DNA from: Candidatus Saccharimonadota bacterium
GTDB taxonomy: Bacteria > Patescibacteriota > Saccharimonadia > Saccharimonadales > Saccharimonadaceae
Length of the DNA: 43,877 bases
Assembly: GCA_017460225.1 (NCBI GenBank)
Contig: JAFUBM010000009.1
Span: 1 to 43,877, forward strand
Direction of reading: 5' to 3'
Made by a program: the position numbers and the translations under genes
The notes under the pieces: generated by a model
The model's database searches: none
Seen by the model: only the letters and a program-made list of their open reading frames with translations
What the model was told of the DNA's origin: nothing
Shown: one piece after another, positions 12,469 through 21,065 of the stretch
Layout of the letters: each line of letters opens with the position of its first letter
How positions within the stretch are numbered: the first letter of the stretch is position 1

Positions 12469-14427
12469 TCATAAGAGTGATGGCGGGTCAATTGAGACGT
12501 GGCAGGAGAGCTTGGGGTCGAGCGAAGAAAGGGCGGAGACGAGAGCGGCGCGGGAAGTGGATTTGAGGACGAGCTGCCAGGAGAAACCGGTGGCGGTGCG
12601 CTCATGGAAGCAAGGAGTGGGCGGGGAGAGTTGGACGGAGTGAGAGGAGTGCTCGAGAGAGTGAGCGAGAGTGGTGGCGGCGGCGCGGATTTTGGCGAGG
12701 GCGGTTTTTTCGGTCTTGTAGGTGACGGTGACCTTGGCGAGGTAGGTGAAGGGCGGGAGAGATTGGCGACGACGTTTTTTAATCAGATATTGATAAAAGC
12801 CAAGATAATCGGAGCGGAGGGCGAAGTCGATGACTGGGTCTTTGGGGCGGTAGGTCTGGACAATGACCGAGGCGGAGGGGAGATGGCCGCGACCGACACG
12901 ACCGATGACTTGAGTAAGGAGCTCGAAGGTTTTTTCTTCGGCGGAGAAATCGGGAAGAGAGAGCCCGGCGTCGGCTTGAACAACGGCAACAGAGGCAAGA
13001 AGAGGAAGGTCGAGACCTTTGGCGAGGGTCTGGGTGCCGATAAGGAGCTTGATTTCGCCGGACTGGACTTCGGAATAGAGGGCATCGAGGGAATTGAGCT
13101 TGGTGTTGTCGGCGTCGAAGCGAGCAAGCGGGGCGTCCGGAAAGAGCTTTTTGAGCTCTGACTCGAGGAGTTTGGTGCCGAAGCCTTTGTGAAGAATAGA
13201 GGGGTGGCCGCAAGCGGGGCAAGAGGTGGGGATTTTTTCACTATGACCGCAAGTATGACAGAGAAGGGAGAAAGAGTCGGAGTGGAGAGTAAGCGGAAGA
13301 AAACAATGAGGGCAGAGAGCTTGCCAACCGCAGTTTTCGCAGAGAGTAAGAGGGGCGGAGCCGCGGCGATTGTGGTAAATCAGAGTTTGGTAGCCGGAGG
13401 CGAGATTTTGTTTGATAGTGGAGAGGAGAGGATCGGAGAAATAGCGGGAACGAGAGAAGTCGGCGCGAGACGTGGAGTCGACGATGGTGATTTTTGGGGC
13501 GAGGGCAGAGGACTTGGCCTTTTGAGTGAGGGAGACGAGAGAACCTTTGGATTGGGCAAGATAGAAGTCGGTGACTAGGGGAGTAGCGGAACCGAGAAGA
13601 CAGGGGATTTGTAGGGTGGAAGCGATGAACGAGGCAAGGCGGAGGGCGGAGTATTTTGGCGTGTTTTCTTGATAATAGGTCGACTCGTGTGCTTCGTCGA
13701 TAATGATGAGACCGAGATTGTTTAGAGGGGCGAAGAGGGCGGAGCGGGGGCCGATGACGATTTGGGGCGAACTGGAGCAGAGAAGTTGTTCCCAAATCTG
13801 GTGACGCTCGGACTCGGTCTGGCGAGAGTGGAGTAGAGTAACATTGGTGCGGAAAGTGGACTCAAAGACCTGGACGAGCTGGGAAGTGAGGGCGATTTCT
13901 GGGACGAGGAGAATGACGGACTGACGCTGCTCGAGCGTCTCCTTGGCGAGCTGGAGATAGATGTTGGTTTTGCCGGAGCCGGTAACGCCAAAGAGAAGGC
14001 GAGTGGGGCTGTTGATGGACTTGAGCTCGGAAAGAGCCTGGCGTTGTGCGGCGTTTAGGGCGGGAGTTTTGCTGGATAGATGCTTGGCTAGGGGAAGATT
14101 AGAGGGGGTTTTTATGCGTCGTTTCTTTTCTACTCCTACCGGGAGGAGGAGGGAGGCGCAGGCGGGGAGAGGCGAGAGATAGTAAGAAGAGAGCCAGAAG
14201 AGGGATTTTAAGAGATGAGCGGGGAGAGGAGTAGGGTAGAGGAGACGGGTGATTTCTTTGCAGGAGAAGGCGGGACGGGGGACTTTTTTGGCGACGATGC
14301 CGACGCAGGAAGATTTGCCAAGGGGGATGAGGACGAGATGACCCGGGAGGAGCGGGGGCGAAGAAGTGTAGGTTAAGGCGCCGGAGTTGGTACGAAAAAC
14401 CTTGGTGGGGATTACCTCGTAAAACAT
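12469..14427 (-). CDS. priA: Primosomal protein N' (replication restart helicase PriA)
   Basis: A 652-aa superfamily 2 helicase that reloads the replisome at stalled forks. It has Walker A GVTGSGKT (about 146-153), Walker B/DEAH in LIIIDEAHES, and a zinc module with paired cysteines (CENCG, CPHC, CHTCG, CPACG). The helicase C motifs include IGTQTLAKGLDLP and QVIGRVGRG. It is about 80 aa shorter than E. coli PriA, mainly in the N-terminal DNA-binding part. The protein is unusually rich in Leu, Ser and Pro because the gene lies on the C-rich lagging strand. It is predicted to be leaderless. Confidence 0.96.
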   Translation of the reverse strand: MFYEVIPTKVFRTNSGALTYTSSPPLLPGHLVLIPLGKSSCVGIVAKKVPRPAFSCKEITRLLYPTPLPAHLLKSLFWLSSYYLSPLPACASLLLPVGVEKKRRIKTPSNLPLAKHLSSKTPALNAAQRQALSELKSINSPTRLLFGVTGSGKTNIYLQLAKETLEQRQSVILLVPEIALTSQLVQVFESTFRTNVTLLHSRQTESERHQIWEQLLCSSSPQIVIGPRSALFAPLNNLGLIIIDEAHESTYYQENTPKYSALRLASFIASTLQIPCLLGSATPLVTDFYLAQSKGSLVSLTQKAKSSALAPKITIVDSTSRADFSRSRYFSDPLLSTIKQNLASGYQTLIYHNRRGSAPLTLCENCGWQALCPHCFLPLTLHSDSFSLLCHTCGHSEKIPTSCPACGHPSILHKGFGTKLLESELKKLFPDAPLARFDADNTKLNSLDALYSEVQSGEIKLLIGTQTLAKGLDLPLLASVAVVQADAGLSLPDFSAEEKTFELLTQVIGRVGRGHLPSASVIVQTYRPKDPVIDFALRSDYLGFYQYLIKKRRRQSLPPFTYLAKVTVTYKTEKTALAKIRAAATTLAHSLEHSSHSVQLSPPTPCFHERTATGFSWQLVLKSTSRAALVSALSSLDPKLSCHVSIDPPSLL

Positions 14428-14433
14428 AGCCCA

Positions 14434-14442
14434 ATTATAGCA
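14434..14442 (-). promoter_or_regulatory. Extended -10 of priA (leaderless)
   Basis: Minus strand TGC-TATAAT (hexamer 14439-14434) with exactly 6 nt to ATG 14427. Confidence 0.65.
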
Positions 14443-14475
14443 CGCGGTGGGGTTGTAAAAAAAACTTTTCTAGCT

Positions 14476-14481
14476 TATAAT
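14476..14481 (+). promoter_or_regulatory. -10 box of winged-helix gene
   Basis: TATAAT with predicted start near 14488 and a 26-nt leader carrying AGAGAGG. It lies divergent from the priA promoter. Confidence 0.55.
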
Positions 14482-14513
14482 CTAGTACAGAAGAAAGAGA
14501 GGTAAATCACACC

Positions 14514-14813
14514 ATGTTGGACGTGTTTATTACGTCGAGAGTCAGAAGGAAGATATTGGTAGTTTTTGCGAAGTACCCAGATTTTAAGACACACGTTAGA
14601 GGGCTATCAAAGTTGATTAAGGAAGACCCGGGGAATATCCAGCGTGAGCTGAATCGCCTAGAGAAGGGGAAGTTCTTGGTCATGACTAAAAAAGGCAACA
14701 CGAAGATCTACCAGACGAACAAAGAGTTCCCGATACTAAAGGAGCTGCAAAGTATGGTAATCAAGAGTCAACAACTTTCTTCTAGTAATAAACCTAACAA
14801 GACGATAGGCTAG
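14514..14813 (+). CDS. Small winged-helix DNA-binding protein
   Basis: A 99-aa protein whose residues 5-75 look like an ArsR/MarR-type winged helix: a first helix (SRVRRKILVVFAKYP), a recognition region (VRGLSKLIKEDPGNIQRELNRLEKGKF) and a beta wing (LVMTKKGNTKIYQTNKE). The pattern of one DNA-binding fold with a polar tail suggests a transcription regulator, possibly of itself and recJ. There are no metal-binding cysteines. It is followed after 2 nt by recJ with a TTG start, so the pair is probably co-translated. Confidence 0.7.
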   Translation: MLDVFITSRVRRKILVVFAKYPDFKTHVRGLSKLIKEDPGNIQRELNRLEKGKFLVMTKKGNTKIYQTNKEFPILKELQSMVIKSQQLSSSNKPNKTIG

Positions 14814-14815
14814 AT

Positions 14816-16471
14816 TTGAGCGAGATATTTGAGCGACTGCTCGCGAAGCGAGGGTTTTCTGAGGGGTATTTGATGCCGGAGTATGAAAAACTGGCGGACC
14901 CGTTTTTGTTGCCGGACATGAAGAAGGCGTTGGAAAGAATCAAACGAGCGACTAAAGAGGGAGAGAAAATTATTATTTATGGAGATTACGATGCAGATGG
15001 CGTGACGGCGAGTACGCTACTAAACGAAGCGTTGAACCTGGCGGGAGCGAGAGTTGTACAAATAATGTTGCCGGACCGATTCAAAGATGGTTATGGTCTG
15101 AATAAAAAAGTTGTTCAAAAAGCACAAGAAACAGGGGCGAAATTAGTGATTACGGTGGACTGCGGGAGTGCTAATGCGGAGGTAGTAGAGGAGCTAAAGA
15201 GAGCTGGTATAGAGACGATCGTGACGGACCACCACGAATGTCCGGAGAAGTTGCCGGAGGCGGTGGCGGTAGTTAATCCGAAGCGACGAGATGTGGCACA
15301 GGCGGTGGAGGGATTTGAGGAACATCTGGATGAGTTGATGGCGCTCCGAGATCTCGCGGGGGTGGGGGTGGCGTTTATGGTGGCGAGGGCGATGGAGCAG
15401 GCGGCGATGATACCGACGGGGCAGGAAAAGTGGATGCTGGATTTGGTGTTGATAGGGACAGTGTGCGACTCAATGCGGATGAGCGGGGAAAATCGGACGC
15501 TCTGCTATTATGGGATGAAAGTGCTGGAAAAGACACGGCGAGTGGGGCTAAAGGAGCTGATGCGGACTTCTAGGACCGACAAGCTAAGCTCAGAGGCGAT
15601 AGGATTCCAACTGGGGCCGAGAATAAACGCGGCGGGGCGGATGGCGAATGCGGAAGTTGCGCTAGGGCTGATGATGGCGCAGAAGCGGACTGAAGCGGCG
15701 CGGTTGGCGGGGGAGCTGGAAACGCTAAACGCAAGACGGCGAGAGCAACAATTGGCGGCGATGAACGAGTTTAGGACGAGAGGGGTGCCGGATGACCGCG
15801 TGCTGGTAATGACAGGAGACTGGCACGAGGGGGTGCTGGGGATTATTGCGGGGAGACTGGTGGAAGAATATAAACGCCCGGCGTTTGTGCTGACTAGAGT
15901 AAAAACGGGAGAGCAGGAGCTCTATAAAGGTTCGGGGCGAAGTTTTGGGGAGTTTAACCTGGCGGAAGCTTTGAAGGCGATGACGGGGGAGATTGTGGGC
16001 GGAGGCGGGCACGCCGGGGCGGCGGGAGTAAAAGTGTTGCCGGAGAAGCTAGAAGAGTTTAAGGAAAAACTAAATACGTATTATGATTCGCTGGGGCTAG
16101 TGAATCAAGAGAGATTTTTTGAGCGGGAGGCGGATGTCTGGACAGAAGGGTTTAAGGAGCTAAATCTGGAATTGGTAGAGGAACTGAGGAGGCTGGAACC
16201 GTTTGGAGTGGGGAATGAGGTGCCGGTGTTTGGGTTGAGAGAAGCGTTCGTGCTGGACAAGAAGTTGATGGGGGCGGAAGGGCAACACCTAGGACTACTG
16301 GTCCGGGGTGGGGACGGAGCGCTACTGAAGCTAGTGGCGTTTTCGGCGCCGGAAGCGTGGCGACAGATTGGACAGGGGGAGCGGGCGAATATTTTGATTT
16401 CCCTAGAGGAAAATGAGTGGAACGGGACGAGGAGTGCGGAGGGGCGAATCGTGGATTTAAGGGGTTGTTAA
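14816..16471 (+). CDS. recJ: Single-stranded-DNA exonuclease RecJ
   Basis: A 551-aa DHH-superfamily 5'-3' ssDNA exonuclease for recombination and mismatch or base-excision repair. Metal-binding motifs are YGDYDADGVTAS (about 56-67), TVDCGS, TDHHE (DHH), and the DHHA1 motif GGGGHAGAAG (about 396). An OB-like C-terminal domain follows (about 440-551). The start is TTG at 14816, 2 nt after the upstream stop; it gives the usual N-terminus and implies translation coupling. The stop overlaps the -35 of the bS21 promoter. Confidence 0.95.
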   Translation: MSEIFERLLAKRGFSEGYLMPEYEKLADPFLLPDMKKALERIKRATKEGEKIIIYGDYDADGVTASTLLNEALNLAGARVVQIMLPDRFKDGYGLNKKVVQKAQETGAKLVITVDCGSANAEVVEELKRAGIETIVTDHHECPEKLPEAVAVVNPKRRDVAQAVEGFEEHLDELMALRDLAGVGVAFMVARAMEQAAMIPTGQEKWMLDLVLIGTVCDSMRMSGENRTLCYYGMKVLEKTRRVGLKELMRTSRTDKLSSEAIGFQLGPRINAAGRMANAEVALGLMMAQKRTEAARLAGELETLNARRREQQLAAMNEFRTRGVPDDRVLVMTGDWHEGVLGIIAGRLVEEYKRPAFVLTRVKTGEQELYKGSGRSFGEFNLAEALKAMTGEIVGGGGHAGAAGVKVLPEKLEEFKEKLNTYYDSLGLVNQERFFEREADVWTEGFKELNLELVEELRRLEPFGVGNEVPVFGLREAFVLDKKLMGAEGQHLGLLVRGGDGALLKLVAFSAPEAWRQIGQGERANILISLEENEWNGTRSAEGRIVDLRGC

Positions 16472-16493
16472 AAGGAAAGAAATTTGGTATAAT
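16465..16493 (+). promoter_or_regulatory. Promoter of rpsU
   Basis: TTGTTA (16465-16470), 17 nt, TGG-TATAAT (hexamer 16488-16493). Predicted start near 16500, only about 4 nt before ATG 16504. Confidence 0.75.
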
Positions 16494-16503
16494 AGGGCGC
16501 AAT

Positions 16504-16722
16504 ATGGCTATTAAAGTTACTAGAAAAGACCAATCTGAGGCGAACGAAAACGTAATTCGCCGTTTTAACCGTAAGGTGTTGCAGAGTGGAGTGATGCCAT
16601 TGGCTAAGTCTCAACTGCGTTTTTCTAAGCCGATGTCGAAGCGTGAGCGCCGGATAAAGGCGATTCTGCGCGAGGCGCGAAAAGCTGAGAAGACCGAGAA
16701 GATTAAGCTTGGCTTGCGTTAA
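16504..16722 (+). CDS. rpsU: Ribosomal protein bS21
   Basis: A 72-aa basic protein of the 30S platform. The diagnostic region is ENVIRRFNRKVLQSGVM, followed by a basic C-terminal helix (SKRERRIKAILREARKA). I start it at ATG 16504, giving MAIKVTRKDQ; an in-frame extension upstream would run into recJ. bS21 lies close to the anti-Shine-Dalgarno region and helps start-site selection, which is relevant given the many leaderless genes here. Confidence 0.85.
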   Translation: MAIKVTRKDQSEANENVIRRFNRKVLQSGVMPLAKSQLRFSKPMSKRERRIKAILREARKAEKTEKIKLGLR

Positions 16723-16724
16723 AG

Positions 16725-16748
16725 AAAATGCCCTCCGGGGCATTTTTT
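16725..16748 (+). terminator. Terminator of rpsU
   Basis: AAAATGCCC pairs with GGGCATTTT around a TCCG loop, followed by T run. The next extended -10 begins only a few bases later. Confidence 0.88.
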
Positions 16749-16751
16749 GTA

Positions 16752-16760
16752 TGGTATAAT
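16752..16760 (+). promoter_or_regulatory. Extended -10 of adk (leaderless)
   Basis: TGG-TATAAT with exactly 6 nt to ATG 16767. No Shine-Dalgarno. Confidence 0.7.
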
Positions 16761-16766
16761 AGGGTT

Positions 16767-17315
16767 ATGGTTATACTTTTTGGACTGGCGGGGACGGGAA
16801 AGAGCACGCATGGACAGCTGCTGGCGGAGAAACATCAGATGCGGTGGTTGTCGGTGGGACAAGTACTGAGAGATACGGGGCAGTTTACGGGAGTATTAGA
16901 GCGAGGGGAGTTGGTGGACGATGACGTAGTAATAAAGCTAATGAGCAAAAAGATACGGGAGATACGAGACGGAGGGGAAGATATAATACTGGATGGATTT
17001 CCGCGAGATAAGTATCAGGCAGAGTGGGTAGCGAAAAACTTGGCGGGGGAAATAGAAAAAGCAGCGCTGATAGAAGTACCAAAAGAAGAACTGGTGGCGA
17101 GATTGATGGAGCGAGGCCGGGCGGATGATACGCGCGAGGCGATTATAAAGAGGTTTGAAATTACTGAACAAAATATTTGTTCAATTTTGGAGATACTGGG
17201 GGATAAAGGGGTAGAGATTGTTAAAGTGAATGGACAGGGGACGATAGAGGAGACGAACACAAAGCTAGAGGCGGCGCTGTTTCCGGCGTGGAAATTGCCA
17301 GAGTTTATGAGATAG
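16767..17315 (+). CDS. adk: Adenylate kinase family nucleoside monophosphate kinase
   Basis: A 182-aa P-loop kinase with FGLAGTGKSTHG (about 4-15), the NMP-binding region and DGFPR (about 71-75). The LID is the short form, since there is no zinc-binding insertion. This fits adenylate kinase (ATP+AMP to 2 ADP), though a UMP/CMP kinase-like activity cannot be excluded. I start at ATG 16767 rather than upstream because the P-loop must lie near the N-terminus and the upstream bases are the terminator and promoter. A perfect 19-nt palindrome interrupts its G-rich coding sequence at 17165-17183. Confidence 0.85.
   Translation: MVILFGLAGTGKSTHGQLLAEKHQMRWLSVGQVLRDTGQFTGVLERGELVDDDVVIKLMSKKIREIRDGGEDIILDGFPRDKYQAEWVAKNLAGEIEKAALIEVPKEELVARLMERGRADDTREAIIKRFEITEQNICSILEILGDKGVEIVKVNGQGTIEETNTKLEAALFPAWKLPEFMR
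17165..17183 (+). repeat. Intragenic 19-nt palindrome, family 1 copy 1
   Basis: TGAACAAA-ATA-TTTGTTCA: perfect 8-bp arms with a 3-nt centre, inside adk. The arms are identical to those of the palindrome in ftsA (19249-19267). Confidence 0.8.
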
Positions 17316-17323
17316 AGTATAAT
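17295..17323 (+). promoter_or_regulatory. Promoter of map
   Basis: TTGCCA (17295-17300), 17 nt, TATAAT (17318-17323). The spacer to ATG 17332 is 8 nt, so the mRNA has about 2 leader bases. Confidence 0.75.
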
Positions 17324-17331
17324 AAGCGATT

Positions 17332-18084
17332 ATGGATCAGAAAAAAATTACAGCAATGCGAGAAGGCGGGAAGATTTTGGGGAATCTTTTGCGCGATTTG
17401 AAGAATTATGTAAAACCGGGGATGAGTGAAAAGGAGATTGATGCTTGGGTGCGGAAAGAGATTGTGGCACGTGGAGCGGGAGTGGCGTATGATATGTTGC
17501 CGAAAGACGAAGCGTTCCCGGGGGCGATTTGTATCTCGGTGAACGACGAGCTAGTGCACGGAGCGCCGACGGATTATGTATTGGAGGAGGGGGATAAAGT
17601 GTCGTTTGACCTCGATATTTATTATAAGGGGTACTTTACGGATTCGGCGTTTACGATGATCGTGGGAGGGAAGGGGAGCCCGGCGGTAAAGAAGATGATT
17701 TCTGTGACGGAAAGTGCGATGTGGGAGGGAATTGAGCAGGTGCGCGAGGGGGCGCGGATTGGAGATATTGCTGCGGCGGTGGAGAAGACGTTGCGGGCGG
17801 GGAAGCTCGGGGTGATTGAGAATTATGTGGGGCACGGGATTGGGAAAGAGATGCACGAAGACCCGGAGGTGCCGAACTTTGGTAAGAAAGGGCGGGGCTA
17901 TAAGTTGAAAGCGGGAGATACGATTTGTATTGAGCCGATGAGCTGCCTGGGGAAGCCGAAGAACTACGTAGACAAAGAGAGCGGCTGGACGGCAAAGATG
18001 AAGGACGGCTCGATTGCTTGCCACTGCGAGCATACAATTCTGGTTTTGCCGGACGGTTATGAAGTCCTGACCTTGCCCGATTAA
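17332..18084 (+). CDS. map: Methionine aminopeptidase type I
   Basis: A 250-aa pita-bread metallopeptidase that removes the initiator methionine. The metal ligands are visible: the Asp pair in FDLDIYYKGYFTDSAF, His in VGHGIGKEMHEDP, Glu in CIEPM and Glu in CHCEHTILV; the substrate His is in NDELVHG. Length matches type I enzymes without an SH3 extension. It is often next to adenylate kinase (and secY) in bacteria, as here without secY. It works after peptide deformylase (11874-12455). Confidence 0.96.
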   Translation: MDQKKITAMREGGKILGNLLRDLKNYVKPGMSEKEIDAWVRKEIVARGAGVAYDMLPKDEAFPGAICISVNDELVHGAPTDYVLEEGDKVSFDLDIYYKGYFTDSAFTMIVGGKGSPAVKKMISVTESAMWEGIEQVREGARIGDIAAAVEKTLRAGKLGVIENYVGHGIGKEMHEDPEVPNFGKKGRGYKLKAGDTICIEPMSCLGKPKNYVDKESGWTAKMKDGSIACHCEHTILVLPDGYEVLTLPD

Positions 18085-18101
18085 AAAACTTATGCTAAAC
18101 T
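18073..18101 (+). promoter_or_regulatory. Promoter of ftsA (leaderless)
   Basis: TTGCCC (18073-18078), 17 nt, TGC-TAAACT (hexamer 18096-18101), then 6 nt to ATG 18108. The -35 is in the end of map. Confidence 0.65.
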
Positions 18102-18107
18102 AAGATT

Positions 18108-19325
18108 ATGGATGAAACTGTAAGATATGCAGTTGGGCTTGACGTTGGGACGGAGAACGTCCGAGCGATTGTCGCGACGCAAAGTAAAGATGGCAAATTA
18201 TCCGTAGTAGGATATAATGAAGCGCCGAATATGGGGATGCGGAAAGGGATTTTGGCAAACCTGGCGGGGCCGGCGGACGCGATAGACAAGATGCTGGGGG
18301 AAGTGGAACGGATGTCGGGATACGAGATCCATTCGGCGACAGTTTCGATAAACGGGGCGCAGCTTTTGACGACAAAGACAGAGGGGATGATAGCCGTAGG
18401 GACGATGGAGCACGAAATCAATGAGGAAGATTTGTACAGAGTAGAGGATGTGGCGGTAACGGGGCGCGTGCCGGCGAACCGAGAGATCCTAGACGTGATA
18501 CCGTTTGGTTATTCGATAGATGGACAAGAGGGGGTAAAAGACCCGATCGGGATGACAGGAGCGCGGCTAGAGATGAAAGCCAGCGTGATTTCTGCTTTGC
18601 AACCAAACTGTGATAATTTGCGGAAAGCACTAGAGGGGGCAAAGTTGGAAGTAGAAGGGATGGTGCCAAGCGTAGTAGCGGCGGCGCGAGCAGTGCTGGA
18701 CGAGAAGCAGAAAGAGAACGGCGTAGCGGTGATTGACTTTGGTGCGGCGACAACGGGTGTGGCGGTGTACGAGGAGGGGGATTTGCAGTATGTGGGGGTA
18801 GTCCCGGCGGGTTCGAATAATGTGACGAACGATCTGGCGATTTGTCTGGAGATAGATACGGCGGTGGCCGAGGAGATTAAACGGCGGTATGTGACGGGAA
18901 GTTTCTCCGGAGAAAAGGACATAGTAATAAAAGTAAACCGGGAAGAGCTGACGTTTGAGCGAGAGAAGGTAGACGAGGTGGTCCGAGCGAGATTGGAAGA
19001 GATTTTTGAGAAAGTGAAGAAAGAGCTCCGGAAAGCGGGTTATGAAAAGCGGTTGCCTGAGGGGGCGGTGTTGGTAGGCGGCGGAGCGAAAATCCGGGAT
19101 ATTGAAGTCTTTGCAAAACAAGCGCTAGAGATGTCGATAAAAATCGGTGCGCCGCGGGGATTGGGCGGGGTAGCTAGCGCCGTAGAGAAGCCAGAATATG
19201 CGACGGCAGTAGGGTTGATGCTGATGTCGATAGAGGGGGGAGAAAAATTGAACAAAAAATTTGTTCAGAAAAAACAGAAGTCAAAGGGATTTTTGGGGAA
19301 CTTGTTGAAAAAGTTTAGGTTTTAG
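18108..19325 (+). CDS. ftsA: Cell division protein FtsA
   Basis: A 405-aa actin-like ATPase that tethers FtsZ to the membrane. It shows phosphate-1 GLDVGTENVRAIV (about 9-21), the SHS2/1C domain (about 85-165), phosphate-2 VIDFGAATTGVAVY (about 206-219) and the adenosine motif LVGGGAKIRDIE (about 322-333). The C-terminus ends in a Lys/Phe-rich amphipathic tail (KGFLGNLLKKFRF), the expected membrane anchor. It directly precedes ftsZ and is separate from the wall-gene cluster at 38-44 kb. A palindrome occurs at 19249-19267. Confidence 0.95.
   Translation: MDETVRYAVGLDVGTENVRAIVATQSKDGKLSVVGYNEAPNMGMRKGILANLAGPADAIDKMLGEVERMSGYEIHSATVSINGAQLLTTKTEGMIAVGTMEHEINEEDLYRVEDVAVTGRVPANREILDVIPFGYSIDGQEGVKDPIGMTGARLEMKASVISALQPNCDNLRKALEGAKLEVEGMVPSVVAAARAVLDEKQKENGVAVIDFGAATTGVAVYEEGDLQYVGVVPAGSNNVTNDLAICLEIDTAVAEEIKRRYVTGSFSGEKDIVIKVNREELTFEREKVDEVVRARLEEIFEKVKKELRKAGYEKRLPEGAVLVGGGAKIRDIEVFAKQALEMSIKIGAPRGLGGVASAVEKPEYATAVGLMLMSIEGGEKLNKKFVQKKQKSKGFLGNLLKKFRF
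19249..19267 (+). repeat. Intragenic 19-nt palindrome, family 1 copy 2
   Basis: TGAACAAA-AAA-TTTGTTCA inside ftsA: perfect 8-bp arms identical to the adk copy, with a different 3-nt centre and a different reading frame. Confidence 0.8.
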
Positions 19326-19327
19326 GG

Positions 19328-19333
19328 TATACT
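19328..19333 (+). promoter_or_regulatory. -10 box of ftsZ
   Basis: TATACT just after the ftsA stop, predicted start near 19340; the leader has GCGAGGAGA before ATG 19365. This promoter would allow ftsZ expression above ftsA. Confidence 0.5.
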
Positions 19334-19364
19334 AGGGGTAGAATTTTGTAAGCGAGGAGATTTT

Positions 19365-20552
19365 ATGCCCGAAATCAAGCCATCTGAAGTAGAAAGTACA
19401 GCCAGCATTAAAGTTATCGGTGTTGGGGGAGCGGGTGGCTCGGCGGTGGACCGGATGAAAGAAGTGGGGCTGACCGGGGTGGAACTGATTGCGATAAATA
19501 CCGATGCACAGGCGCTGCATCATTCTTCGGCGGACACCAAGGTTCATATTGGGCACGGGCTGGGCGCTGGAGGAGACCCGGCAAAAGGCGAAGAGGCGGC
19601 GCAAGAAAGCCGCGACATCATCGGTAAGGCACTAGACGGGGCAGATATGGCGTTTATTACATTGGGCGCCGGAGGTGGCACTGGCTCTGGGGCAGGACCG
19701 ATTGTGGCCGAAGAAGCGCGGGCACGAGATATTTTGACCGTGGGTGTGGCGACGAAGCCGTTTACTTTTGAGGGGGCGAAGCGCAAGGAGAACGCCGACA
19801 AAGCGATTGCAAACTTGGCGAAAAATGTAGATGCGCTGATTACAATCCCGAACGATAGATTGCTCCAGACGATTGACCCAAGGACGCCGCTACTGGAGAC
19901 GTTTAAGATTGCGGATGATGTGTTGAGACAGGGCGTACAGGGGATTTCTGAACTGATTACGGAGCACGCGCTGATTAACCTGGACTTTGCGGATGTGAAG
20001 GCGATTATGAAGAACGCCGGGAGCGCCTTGATGGGTATCGGGCGAGCGAGCGGCGAGAACCGTGCGACGATTGCGGCGCAACAGGCGATTGAATCACCGC
20101 TGATTGAAGTGAAGATCGAGGGAGCAAAAGGTGTGCTGTTTAGCGTGGCAGGCGGATATGATATGTCGATGAGCGAGATCCAGGAAGCAGCGGAAGTGAT
20201 TACGGGTGCGGTGAGCCCAGACGCGAATATCATCTTTGGGGCGAGCATCCGACCGGAGCTGCAAGACGAAATCGTGATCACGGTGGTGGCGACGGGATTT
20301 GACTCAGATTATTATAAGGAATTGGAAGCGAAAGAAGAGGCAGAGAGAATAGCGAAAGAGGAAGAAGAACGTAAGAAGAAGGAGGCCGAGGAAGAGGAAG
20401 TACGCCGTAAGGAACTAGAGGCCAAACAGACGACGGACGCCAGCGATTTTACGGCAAACAATAAAGCGAATATGTGGGACTCGATCAATAAGGTGGAACA
20501 GGAGGAAGATTTGGACGTGCCGCCAAGCTTGAGAAATCGATTCAAACGCTAA
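19365..20552 (+). CDS. ftsZ: Cell division protein FtsZ
   Basis: A 395-aa tubulin-like GTPase forming the division ring. It has the glycine-rich VIGVGGAGGSAVDRM segment (about 17-31), the tubulin signature GGGTGSG (about 102-108) and the T7 loop NLDFADVKAIM. After the GTPase core there is a Glu/Lys-rich linker (about 322-365) and the C-terminal peptide DVPPSLRNRFKR, which resembles the conserved D-x-P-x-F/L-R motif that binds FtsA. GCGAGGAGA precedes the start. Confidence 0.98.
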   Translation: MPEIKPSEVESTASIKVIGVGGAGGSAVDRMKEVGLTGVELIAINTDAQALHHSSADTKVHIGHGLGAGGDPAKGEEAAQESRDIIGKALDGADMAFITLGAGGGTGSGAGPIVAEEARARDILTVGVATKPFTFEGAKRKENADKAIANLAKNVDALITIPNDRLLQTIDPRTPLLETFKIADDVLRQGVQGISELITEHALINLDFADVKAIMKNAGSALMGIGRASGENRATIAAQQAIESPLIEVKIEGAKGVLFSVAGGYDMSMSEIQEAAEVITGAVSPDANIIFGASIRPELQDEIVITVVATGFDSDYYKELEAKEEAERIAKEEEERKKKEAEEEEVRRKELEAKQTTDASDFTANNKANMWDSINKVEQEEDLDVPPSLRNRFKR

Positions 20553-20606
20553 TGGCTGTCGGAGATTTGCTCCGCGTTTAAAATAACGGAAAAACAGGGG
20601 TAGGGA

Positions 20607-21065
20607 ATGAAATATAACTTTAAAATTGGAGATAGCAAAGTCCTGGAAAGTCGCGAGGCGCTAGACGGGACGATGATCAGGCGGCGGAGAATCACGCCGG
20701 ACGGTAAGAGGTTTACAACGTACGAGCGAATCGAGATGCCGCAGTTGATGGTGCGGAAGCGGAGTGGAGAAAAAGAAGCGTTTGACCGAGACAAGCTAGT
20801 AACGAGCGTGCGACGGAGTGTCGGGAAGTTTTTGAACTCGGAACTAGAGATTGAGGAAGTTGTTGAGCGAGCGATGGAAATCCTCTATGCAGGAGGGGGC
20901 GACCAAGTGACAAGCGAGCAGATTGGCGAAGCGGTGTTGGAAGTCCTGGCAGAGATGAATGAGGTGGCGTATGTGCGGTATGCGAGCGTGTTTAGGAAGT
21001 TCCAGACGCTGGATGAGTTTACGCGGATTATAAAGGAGCAGAAAGGAAAGCGAAAATGCGAGTAA
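20607..21065 (+). CDS. nrdR: NrdR-like ATP-cone protein lacking the zinc-ribbon cysteines
   Basis: A 152-aa protein aligned end to end with NrdR, the nucleotide-sensing repressor of ribonucleotide reductase genes. The family landmarks IRRRR and KRFTTYERIE and the ATP-cone (VRKRSGEKEAFDRDKLVTSV, about 49-68, through VAYVRYASVFRKFQ) are intact. The four zinc-ligand cysteines of the N-terminal ribbon (positions 3, 6 and two near 31-34) are replaced by Y, K, T and G. The only Cys is at the C-terminus. It may bind DNA without zinc, or may have lost DNA binding. The start has GGGGTAGGG upstream. Its stop overlaps the next ORF by 10 nt. Confidence 0.8.
   Translation: MKYNFKIGDSKVLESREALDGTMIRRRRITPDGKRFTTYERIEMPQLMVRKRSGEKEAFDRDKLVTSVRRSVGKFLNSELEIEEVVERAMEILYAGGGDQVTSEQIGEAVLEVLAEMNEVAYVRYASVFRKFQTLDEFTRIIKEQKGKRKCE

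Noticed and set aside
12499-13578. Long + strand open frames (220 aa and 129 aa) antisense to priA
   Set aside because: They are Gly/Glu-rich mirror readings produced by the strong G skew; PriA motifs are unmistakable on the minus strand.
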